From Promethearchaeota archaeon (GTDB lineage Archaea; Asgardarchaeota; Lokiarchaeia; Sigyniarchaeales; SOKP01): a stretch of 10,926 nucleotides of DNA. The notes under the pieces were generated by a model, which ran no database searches, was not told where the DNA came from, and saw only the letters and a list, made by a program, of their open reading frames with translations. Made by a program: the position numbers and the translations under genes. Of the stretch, positions 1 to 5,648 are shown piece by piece. Where the stretch lies: the NCBI GenBank assembly GCA_019058135.1, contig JAHLWE010000390.1, positions 1 through 10,926 on the forward strand. Reading direction: 5' to 3'. How positions within the stretch are numbered: the stretch's first letter is position 1; each line of letters starts with the position of its first letter.

Positions 1-140
1 AATTCTGGTTAAGTGTAATCTATTGCATTACCTAGGGAAATTTATTTTGATATGAAACTACCATAGGAAACAGCAAGATTAGTAACATTTACTCAAAGAC
101 CACCTGATTGAAAAATCGCTGAGAAATTTCCTGCTTTTTT
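1..140 (-). pseudogene. Inverted middle fragment of an NDP-forming acyl-CoA synthetase alpha-type gene
   Basis: Read on the minus strand in one frame from about 134 down to 3, the sequence gives GNFSAIFQSGGL, stop, VNVTNLAVSYGSFISK, stop, ISLGNAIDYT, stop, PE. This matches the SQSGG...GFSK.(V/I)SLGN..D stretch at the end of the CoA-binding half of ADP-forming acetyl/acyl-CoA synthetases. Three in-frame stops (93-95 UGA, 42-44 UAA, 9-11 UAA) show it is dead. The match ends at the left edge exactly at the point in the protein where the plus-strand fragment beginning near 136 resumes (PE followed by FLD.FLNDN). I infer that the segment was inverted within a once-contiguous gene. It could instead belong to a second, oppositely oriented copy continuing beyond the left edge. 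Confidence 0.7.
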
Positions 141-1020
141 AGATTAATTTTTAAATGATAATAAAACAGCAAGTATTGGATGGTATCTTGAAAATCTTAA
201 ATCTCAAAAGATTGGTCGTAGATTCTTAAATAGGGTTAATAATATAAATTTAAATCGGAAGCTTGTGATATTATGGAAAGTTGGTTATGGTGAAGCAACA
301 CAAAAAGCAATCATGTCTCACACCGGTGGATTAGCGGGTAATAGTAAAATATTTGAAGCAGTTGCAAAACAAACTGGTTGTAGTTTAGTAAGTAGTTCAA
401 AAGAACTTGCAGCATTGGCATCCGGATTTAAATTATTAAATTTACCGAAAACTCGTGATCTTGGTGTAATAGGAATAGGTGGTGGTTCTTGTATTGAATT
501 GGTTGATATATTAGAAAAATTTAAACTTAGAATTCCACAATTAACTCAAAAGACTACTGCAAAATTAGAAAGATTTCTTCCAGATGTAAACACTAATCTG
601 ACAAATCCAATAGATCTTGGAGCAATGGGAATAATGCCAAATATTTACTTTCGGACCATAGTTTCACTCGATAAAGACCCAAATATTTCAGCTATTATTT
701 TTGTAAAGGATCCTGAGCGGTTTGGCGGTTTTGAAGAACAAGTTATGGAAGAACATGGTAAGCTTGATAAAATCGATTTGAATAAAGTTTTCTTAAAGTA
801 TATGAGAAATGTAAGAAAAGTTTGTTATAAAACTATTATCTGTGTTATGTTAAAAATAAATGAAGGTTTTAATGAATATAAAAGTAGATATAAATTTAAA
901 TTAAGCTTTTTAAATCGGACTATTCCTGTTTATGAATCTATAGAATTAGCAGGGAAAGTGTTAAATTATCTGAATACTTATAGGGAATTCCTTCAAAATC
1001 ACAATAGATTTCCAAAGTAA
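136..1020 (+). pseudogene. 3' remnant of an NDP-forming acyl-CoA synthetase (alpha-type, succinyl-CoA-ligase-like domain)
   Basis: Enzymes of this family interconvert acyl-CoA plus ADP and phosphate with acid plus ATP through a phosphohistidine. Plus-strand homology begins near 136 (FLD, stop at 145-147, FLNDNKTASIGWYLENL) and runs to the stop at 1018-1020. It includes GRRFLN, the phosphohistidine loop SHTGGLAGN (His codon 319-321), a GGG-containing Rossmann-type stretch, NPIDLG, and the IPVYESIELAGKVLNYL..YREFL tail typical of the family. The longest open stretch, from a GTG at 265, begins in the middle of a domain (VILWKVG equals the usual PVI..K.G strand), so it is not a credible native start. 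The whole N-terminal CoA-binding domain is absent or inverted. A shortened product could still be translated, but an intact enzyme cannot. It is convergent with hdrB, 67 bases away. Confidence 0.75.
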
Positions 1021-1037
1021 TTTAATACAATTTCTAT

Positions 1038-1065
1038 GTTTAAAAAGAAAAATAAAAAAAGTTAA
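1038..1065 (-). terminator. Pyrimidine-rich tract after hdrB, probable terminator of the hydrogenase/hdr cluster
   Basis: On the minus strand, just past the hdrB stop, there is a T-rich run (seven T, then five T, then five T with single interruptions). Archaeal RNA polymerase terminates at oligo-T tracts without needing a hairpin, so this is a reasonable end for the minus-strand transcript. No strong stem was seen. The assignment rests on composition and position only. Confidence 0.4.
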
Positions 1066-1087
1066 ATTAATTATTATTTGGATTATT

Positions 1088-1957
1088 TTAACCAATCTTT
1101 TCTAAAATATCACTTACTCTAGTTCTATGAAACTTAGTTCCCAATTCATCGGCAGGAATTCCCATTCCAAGAGCGATTAATTCAGAAATGTACAATATTG
1201 GAATTTTGAATTCCTCCTCGAATTTCTTTGATAAATCTCTCTGTTTTCCATCAAATTGTTGAAAACACGCAGGACAATTAACAACCAAGCAATCAGCACC
1301 TACTTTTTTCACAGCATCCATCTTCTTCTTCAAGATTGCCATGCCATGATCCTCATACGCATTTGAAACTGATGAGCCACAACATAATACTTCTTCTCCA
1401 TAATCAACTACTGTTGCTCCGCATGCAATAACAATCTCTTTAAGATCCATTGGATGCATAGGATCGTCAGTTTCCATAACCTCAGAAGGACGCATATAGT
1501 GACAGCCAGGATGGCACGCGACTTTTAAACCTGATAATGGTTTCACTGTGGAACTTTTAATCTTCTCTAATTCACCTTTAAGCACACTAACAAAGTGCTT
1601 TACATCAATAGTTCCTTTATATTCCTTCCCGATTTTTAATAATTCTTGATTAATTTTGTCCTTTTTCAAATTATCATGTTTTAATGTATGATTAACTAGT
1701 TTTAATGTATTTGAACAGCCATTACAAAGAGAGATAATATCTTTTCCTTCAGATTCGGCTAATGCCAAATTACGAGCACCTACTGCTAACCATCCATCAT
1801 TATCAAAATTAGCAAAACCGGTTGGATCAGGACAACACGAGAACGGAGCCTGAGAAGTTGCTATACCTAATTTATCAAAAACTTTTCTACAAGATGCTTC
1901 TATAAAAGGAATCCTATTACCAATCATACAACCTTCAAACATTTTAAACTCTGCCAT
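1088..1957 (-). CDS. hdrB: CoB-CoM heterodisulfide reductase subunit B-like protein (HdrB)
   Basis: The 289-residue protein has two CCG domains, each the signature of a noncubane [4Fe-4S] cluster. The first uses Cys10, Cys41-Cys42, Cys78 and Cys81 (LCNGC). The second uses Cys152 (in ACHPGCHYMRP), Cys192-Cys193 (LCCGSS), Cys228 and Cys231 (NCPAC). In methanogen HdrABC this subunit reduces the CoM-S-S-CoB disulfide. In a non-methanogen the substrate is unknown, probably another thiol or disulfide. No signal peptide or membrane segment is visible, so it should act in the cytoplasm. It is the last gene of the minus-strand cluster, six bases after the hdrC stop, with a strong Shine-Dalgarno AAAGGAGAG (1967-1975) lying inside the end of hdrC, so the two are translationally linked. 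Length and all ten cluster cysteines are normal for the family. Confidence 0.93.
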   Translation of the reverse strand: MAEFKMFEGCMIGNRIPFIEASCRKVFDKLGIATSQAPFSCCPDPTGFANFDNDGWLAVGARNLALAESEGKDIISLCNGCSNTLKLVNHTLKHDNLKKDKINQELLKIGKEYKGTIDVKHFVSVLKGELEKIKSSTVKPLSGLKVACHPGCHYMRPSEVMETDDPMHPMDLKEIVIACGATVVDYGEEVLCCGSSVSNAYEDHGMAILKKKMDAVKKVGADCLVVNCPACFQQFDGKQRDLSKKFEEEFKIPILYISELIALGMGIPADELGTKFHRTRVSDILEKIG

Positions 1958-1963
1958 TTTTAT

Positions 1964-2458
1964 TTACTCTCCTTTCAATTTCTTATCAATTCCCATATTC
2001 TTCAATAATGTAGTAAGTTCATTTACATCAGGTGCAGCAACTGCGGGTAAACCAAGTTGTTGACGTCGTCTTTCTATAGCAGGTTGAGGTGGAACAGCTT
2101 TAGCATTTTCAAAAATTGTCTTTGCTTGGAGATAATAATAATCTGGCGCATCTCCATTTATAACGCTTTGATTCTTTAATAGTTTAAAAATCTCTGTTAA
2201 TTCGATACTTTGTGGGCATACTTCATCGCATGTATCACAAACTGTACAACCCCATATAGCAATTTTTTCTGCTGAAAATATTGCATCTTTAAAGCCAAGC
2301 AATGCATTTAAGATATTTTGCCTTGGATTGTATGCATTATCAGTAACTTCGGCAACGGGGCAATAATCAGTGCATCGATTGCATTGATAACAGTATTTGA
2401 TCACACCACTCATATGCATATCAAGAACTTGCTTTCTAAATTCAAAATCTGTTGCCAT
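1964..2458 (-). CDS. hdrC: CoB-CoM heterodisulfide reductase subunit C-like protein (HdrC)
   Basis: The protein carries two classical ferredoxin motifs: C-YQ-C-NR-C-TDY-CP (Cys23, 26, 29, 33) and C-TV-C-DT-C-DEV-CP (Cys71, 74, 77, 81). The spacing and the IWGC.VCDTC pattern fit HdrC, which relays electrons from HdrA to HdrB through two [4Fe-4S] clusters. I prefer the ATG at 2458-2456 (164 residues). GTGA at 2467-2464 then serves as Shine-Dalgarno five bases upstream, matching the GTGA sites before other genes here. A GTG at 2467 would add only Met-Lys-Lys but would consume that site. The C-terminal third (proline- and alanine-rich, then a short helix) is less conserved. It lies downstream of vhuU and the SECIS candidate and directly upstream of hdrB, and is probably cotranscribed with both. 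Confidence 0.93.
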   Translation of the reverse strand: MATDFEFRKQVLDMHMSGVIKYCYQCNRCTDYCPVAEVTDNAYNPRQNILNALLGFKDAIFSAEKIAIWGCTVCDTCDEVCPQSIELTEIFKLLKNQSVINGDAPDYYYLQAKTIFENAKAVPPQPAIERRRQQLGLPAVAAPDVNELTTLLKNMGIDKKLKGE

Positions 2459-2506
2459 TTTTTTCACACACGTTTTTTTAATTTTTTTCCATTTATTTAT
2501 TGTTTA

Positions 2507-2577
2507 TTGGCTTTTAACCCATGCAAGGGCAGTTATATCCAATCTATTATTTTTATTGGATATTCATCCCAAGCCAA
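2507..2577 (-). promoter_or_regulatory. Candidate SECIS element downstream of the vhuU selenocysteine codon
   Basis: In the vhuU mRNA sense, 2577-2571 (UUGGCUU) pairs perfectly with 2513-2507 (AAGCCAA). GGG (2570-2568) can pair with CCC (2529-2527). An AUGA/AACUG internal loop follows, then a perfect nine-base-pair stem, AUAUCCAAU (2563-2555) with AUUGGAUAU (2543-2535). This stem is capped by an 11-base A-rich loop, AAAAAUAAUAG. Archaeal SECIS elements usually lie in the 3' untranslated region, and those reported for Lokiarchaeota resemble eukaryotic ones (AUGA core, A-rich apical loop). The 5' AUGA and the A-rich loop fit. The 3' strand lacks the usual GA partner, so the core is imperfect. 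The bulge between CCC and the outer stem (about 12 bases) is also atypical. Confidence 0.6.
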
Positions 2578-2713
2578 CATTTAATTCACGAGAGTAAATT
2601 TCTTTACCGTCCTCATTCACAACGGTGATGTGGGCGGCACATGATAGTCAACAATCATAACATCGGACTATCATTTCTAAGAGATTTACCACTCCTTCAG
2701 GAATATCTTCCAT
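2564..2713 (-). CDS. vhuU: VhuU-type selenocysteine-containing C-terminal piece of the [NiFe]-hydrogenase large subunit
   Basis: A 49-codon reading frame starts at ATG 2713 and ends at UGA 2566-2564, with one internal UGA at 2650-2648. Read as selenocysteine (U), residues 13-28 are EMIVRCYDCULSCAAH. This is the C-terminal nickel-binding motif of [NiFe]-hydrogenase large subunits (DPCxxCxxH), with U22 replacing the first Cys and Cys25 and His28 conserved. Residues 29-49 resemble the tail removed by the maturation protease after the His. Methanococcal Vhu hydrogenases likewise encode this piece as the separate selenoprotein VhuU. It starts 62 bases after vhuA, which lacks the motif. A GTGA Shine-Dalgarno lies at 2725-2722, eight bases before the ATG. 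A GTG at 2725 would add four residues. Conventional gene calling would miss it because the UGA splits it. The Asp-Pro proline is Cys21 here. Without Sec insertion only 21 residues would be made. Confidence 0.88.
2641..2674 (-). repeat. Perfect 9-base inverted repeat enclosing the selenocysteine UGA
   Basis: ATGATAGTC at 2641-2649 is the exact reverse complement of GACTATCAT at 2666-2674, with a 16-base spacer. In the mRNA the first base of the UGA codon (2650) is the last loop base, and its G and A (2649-2648) are the first two bases of the 3' arm. This could be a local structure influencing readthrough, or chance within coding sequence. Confidence 0.45.
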
Positions 2714-2775
2714 ATTTTTCTTCACTTTTCTCCATTTATTTTAATTATTTAGAGTTAAAAAATCCTCTATAGTTT

Positions 2776-4083
2776 TTATTTTATCCAAGGGTCTGGCAAT
2801 TTTAACCCATCTAATGCCTTGTCCTCAAATACCTGTTTAGCTACATGCATTAGTGACTTCTCAATACCTGCAATATTATGATTTGTTGCGACTAATAGAT
2901 TTAATTTTTTACAAATCCCATCTGCATCAGACCATATATTGTAAAGTAACAATCCACGTGGTGCTTCAGTAACTCCGACACCTTCTCCTTCACGTGGCTC
3001 AACATCTAATGTCTTACAATCTGGATTACATATATCTGAATCCTCAAGAAGTCCCGCAATTACTTCAATTGCCTCAACTGTCTCAATTATTCTAGCCCAA
3101 TGATAAGCAAATGTATGATGTATAACTTCATTCCCAATTTTTTCTCTCATAGCTTTCAAAGCCTCATCTGCTAATGGAGTGGCCATTTTATCGGCACAAT
3201 TAGTCATTGCTAAACAATTAGCTCGATATATTCCATCAGGATATCCTGCAGGTTTATAATATGTATGAGTTGCATATGAATGATCTGGAACATGCTCTCC
3301 TATTACATCTAAATATTTATGGACATCATAATCCATTTTCTTACCATCCGGAGCAACAACACGAATATTTCCTTCATAAATATCATGAACCCCATTTTTA
3401 GTCATCCCAAGGTAATAAGTTGGAACAACTCCTATGTTTGCTACAACATCCCAGTAATCTTCTATAACTTTTAATGCAATATCTACGGTTTTTTTTGTAA
3501 ACTCAATTTGTTCGGGCACCATTTTAAGGAATTTTTGTCTAGCATCCTCATCCATTGGCTTTTTCATTCCTCCCACTATTGCTACAATAGGATGGATGCT
3601 TTTACCTCCTATCTCTGCACATAATTTCTGGCCGAAATCCATCATTTTTAAAGCCATTGCCCCGACATCAGGCATTTTATTAATTACATACACTATATTT
3701 CTTAATGCCGGATCTGCAAATGGACCTACTAAAAAGTCAGGTGCAGCTAATGCATAGAAATGTAATAAATGCGAGGAATATTGTTTTGCATTCATCAACA
3801 ATTTTCTCAATTTTAATGCTGGTGTTGGAATTTGAACACCCCAAGCGTCCTCAACAGCCTTAGTGGGTGTTAAATGATGAGGAATTGGACAAATTCCACA
3901 AATTCTAGTAGTTATTCTGGGTACATGCTCACAATAACGTCCTTCAACAAACTTCTCAAAAAATCGTGTTGATGTAACATTAAATTGAGCCTCTTTTACT
4001 TTTCCATCGTCTCCAATTACTATACGAAGGCCTCCATGGCCTTCAAGACGTGTAACTGGTTCAACTACAATTTCTTTTACTAT
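2776..4083 (-). CDS. vhuA: F420-non-reducing [NiFe]-hydrogenase large subunit (MvhA/VhuA), lacking its C-terminal Ni motif
   Basis: This is the catalytic large subunit of a group 3c-type cytoplasmic hydrogenase. Counting from the proposed AUA start at 4083-4081 it has 435 residues. It begins MVKEIVVEPVTRLEGHGG, the conserved large-subunit N-terminus, and carries the N-terminal nickel motif RICGICP (Cys62, Cys65). The motif GGKSIHP lies near residues 159-165. The protein ends LKLPDPWIK with no DPCxxCxxH; vhuU supplies that motif 62 bases downstream. Upstream of UUG codon 92 (3810-3808) the frame contains no AUG, GUG or UUG back to the UGA at 4092-4090, although residues 2-91 are clearly family-conserved. 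A start at 3810 would delete the CxxC nickel ligands and is rejected. GAGGTGA (4096-4090) sits six bases before the AUA, supporting that start. An AUU at 4089 would add two residues but lies too close to the site. The start overlaps the mvhG stop, so translational coupling is likely. Confidence 0.93.
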   Translation of the reverse strand: MVKEIVVEPVTRLEGHGGLRIVIGDDGKVKEAQFNVTSTRFFEKFVEGRYCEHVPRITTRICGICPIPHHLTPTKAVEDAWGVQIPTPALKLRKLLMNAKQYSSHLLHFYALAAPDFLVGPFADPALRNIVYVINKMPDVGAMALKMMDFGQKLCAEIGGKSIHPIVAIVGGMKKPMDEDARQKFLKMVPEQIEFTKKTVDIALKVIEDYWDVVANIGVVPTYYLGMTKNGVHDIYEGNIRVVAPDGKKMDYDVHKYLDVIGEHVPDHSYATHTYYKPAGYPDGIYRANCLAMTNCADKMATPLADEALKAMREKIGNEVIHHTFAYHWARIIETVEAIEVIAGLLEDSDICNPDCKTLDVEPREGEGVGVTEAPRGLLLYNIWSDADGICKKLNLLVATNHNIAGIEKSLMHVAKQVFEDKALDGLKLPDPWIK

Positions 4084-5402
4084 TTTAATTCACCTCTATT
4101 AAATCCTCTATTTGATGCTAATGTAAATTTATTAAACGTTCCAATTGGGTCCTTTACTTGCATAAAAAATTCTTCCTTACTTAAATCTACATTGAAACTC
4201 TCTTTAATAGTTTTATAAAATCTTGTCGCTTGGTCAGTAACCCATTCTGTTTGACCATAACAACCAGTACAAGGTGCATTGACTTTGATACATAAACCTC
4301 CACAACCTGCTTTAGTTATTGGACCAATACATATATATCCTTGCTCTATAAAGCAGTCTTCTTGATTTGGAAGGCCCTCATAATCTCTCTTTACTTTTGC
4401 CATTGTTCCTTTTCCTATTATTCTAGGACATGTTTGACAAACATTTGAGATATCATGGAATTCAGGATGCTTTGCTAAGAATCCGAGTAAATTCATTGAG
4501 ATTTCAGACGTAATTGAAGGCATATTTGTTAATGGTGTATCTGGTTTTCCACTTTTTTTAATTTGCTTTAAAATGTCACCTGAGAGGTCAAATCCAGCCA
4601 TTAATGGAACATTTAAGAATAAAGATAAGAATTCAAATAAATTCTTTTTATCACCAGAACTGATAGAATCAAGAGATTTTGTCATATCCAGTAGTTTTTG
4701 CACTTTCTCTGAAGTGTTTTTTGCTGGACCCATACATCCAACGCAAGGATCATCTTTATTGGTACATTTTAAAGAACAACCTATACTAGTAACTGGTCCA
4801 TAACATAAAATTCCATTATCTAATAAACAACCACTCTCTTTTAATATACAATCTTCACAAAATGTCTTCTCATTCATCGGAAATCCTTTTTGTCCCAATA
4901 AGAATTGAACTGCTCCAACTATTTGCTCGGTTCTTGGAGGACAACCACTCAAGTAAGCATCTACCTTGATAATATCATCAACATTTACGACTTTATCTTC
5001 AAAACCTGGAACGTGTTGATCAGGAATTCTTTTAGTTGTCGCTGATTCAACTTCCATGAATTTTCTATTTTGGACTTCTTCAATAGACCATTGATTTGCA
5101 AGTCCAGGAACATTGCCATAGCAAGCACATGTACCAAAAGCAATAATAATTTTACATTTTTCCCTAGTTAATTTAGTAAGCTCTAAATCTTGTTTTGTAC
5201 GAACTAAACCTTCAATAAAACCAACATCAACCTCTCCGTTTTCTCTAGCTTCTAATGAGGCAAGTTTAAAATCCACAACTGTAGGCCAATATACAATCTC
5301 CAATGCTGGGAGCACATCAAGAAGACCTAGATGAGCATTAAGTAAACTCTGATGACAACCCCAACACGAACTCAATTGACTAAAACATACTTTTACTGCC
5401 AT
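4080..5402 (-). CDS. mvhG: F420-non-reducing hydrogenase small subunit (MvhG/VhuG) with a duplicated Fe-S module
   Basis: The electron-transfer small subunit has 440 residues, against about 300 for usual MvhG. The N-terminal part binds the proximal [4Fe-4S] cluster: C13-WG-C16, C92 in FGTCACYG, and C154 in GCPPR. A C-terminal module for two further clusters appears twice. Copy one runs C182-ED-C185...C192...C200-YGPVTSIG-C209...C213...C220-VG-C223. Copy two runs C322-QT-C325-P...C350...C358-IGPITKAG-C367...C371...C378-TG-C381. A linker of about 95 residues separates them. No Tat signal is present, as expected for a cytoplasmic enzyme partnered with VhuA, VhuU, MvhD and Hdr subunits. It is the first gene of the cluster, has no obvious Shine-Dalgarno, and overlaps the start of vhuA. 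Copy two looks most like the standard C-terminus, so copy one is the probable insertion. Confidence 0.92.
   Translation of the reverse strand: MAVKVCFSQLSSCWGCHQSLLNAHLGLLDVLPALEIVYWPTVVDFKLASLEARENGEVDVGFIEGLVRTKQDLELTKLTREKCKIIIAFGTCACYGNVPGLANQWSIEEVQNRKFMEVESATTKRIPDQHVPGFEDKVVNVDDIIKVDAYLSGCPPRTEQIVGAVQFLLGQKGFPMNEKTFCEDCILKESGCLLDNGILCYGPVTSIGCSLKCTNKDDPCVGCMGPAKNTSEKVQKLLDMTKSLDSISSGDKKNLFEFLSLFLNVPLMAGFDLSGDILKQIKKSGKPDTPLTNMPSITSEISMNLLGFLAKHPEFHDISNVCQTCPRIIGKGTMAKVKRDYEGLPNQEDCFIEQGYICIGPITKAGCGGLCIKVNAPCTGCYGQTEWVTDQATRFYKTIKESFNVDLSKEEFFMQVKDPIGTFNKFTLASNRGFNRGELK
4090..4096 (-). promoter_or_regulatory. Shine-Dalgarno site deciding the AUA start of vhuA
   Basis: GAGGTGA on the minus strand matches the archaeal anti-Shine-Dalgarno over seven bases and lies inside the last codons of mvhG. 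It is six bases from the AUA at 4083-4081. This spacing picks AUA rather than AUU (4089) or the UUG 270 bases further in. The mvhG stop UAG (4082-4080) shares two bases with the AUA. Confidence 0.65.
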
Positions 5403-5462
5403 TTTTTATCTACTTTTTGTATATGTTTTAAATTTAATTTTTTTTAAAATTGATAATTTTAG

Positions 5463-5473
5463 CTTATATAAAA
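5463..5473 (-). promoter_or_regulatory. Candidate TATA box (box A) for the mvhG-vhuA-vhuU-hdrC-hdrB transcript
   Basis: TTTTATATAAG on the minus strand is close to the archaeal box A and lies about 60 bases before the mvhG start, predicting transcription from about 5440 and a leader of about 38 bases. The whole 246-base gap between rfcS and mvhG (5403-5648) is extremely AT-rich, so other TATA-like strings exist. Nothing else recognisable was seen in that gap. A 7-base A run at 5605-5611 (T run on the minus strand) may end the rfcS transcript. Confidence 0.4.
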
Positions 5474-5648
5474 TTTTATAAAATGTTAACTGTTAATTCT
5501 GATGATTTGAATAAATATTCATATAAGAAATTTTTGGTTTATTAAATTGGGTTAAAAATGTCTTTTTTTTTACAAAAATCTTAAAAAATAATATAAAATT
5601 ATATAAAAAAATTTGCAAAAATTTGAATTTAATTTATTATTTTGAAAA

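Noticed and set aside
1..135. Plus-strand reading of 1-135 as the upstream part of the acyl-CoA synthetase (in frame with the 3' part, four stops).
   Set aside because: The plus-strand peptide lacks the family motifs, while the minus strand gives QSGG, ISK and SLGNAID in order.
2318..2597. Plus-strand open frames across the hdrC start and the vhuU-hdrC gap.
   Set aside because: They are shadows of hdrC and the SECIS region with low-complexity hydrophobic translations and no recognisable domain.
2648..2650. UGA as a sense codon for tryptophan or as a disabling nonsense mutation.
   Set aside because: The position is a nickel ligand (Cys or Sec in the family), the rest of the motif is intact, and a SECIS-like hairpin follows. 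Trp would destroy the site, and UGA ends other genes here (e.g. 10758-10760).
2776..3810. Hydrogenase large subunit starting at the UUG at 3810 (344 residues).
   Set aside because: It would remove the conserved N-terminus and the CGIC nickel ligands, which are encoded without interruption upstream in the same frame.
4573..4803. Plus-strand frame inside mvhG, and a similar one at 3985-4218.
   Set aside because: They are antisense to strongly conserved hydrogenase coding sequence and have no motif of their own.
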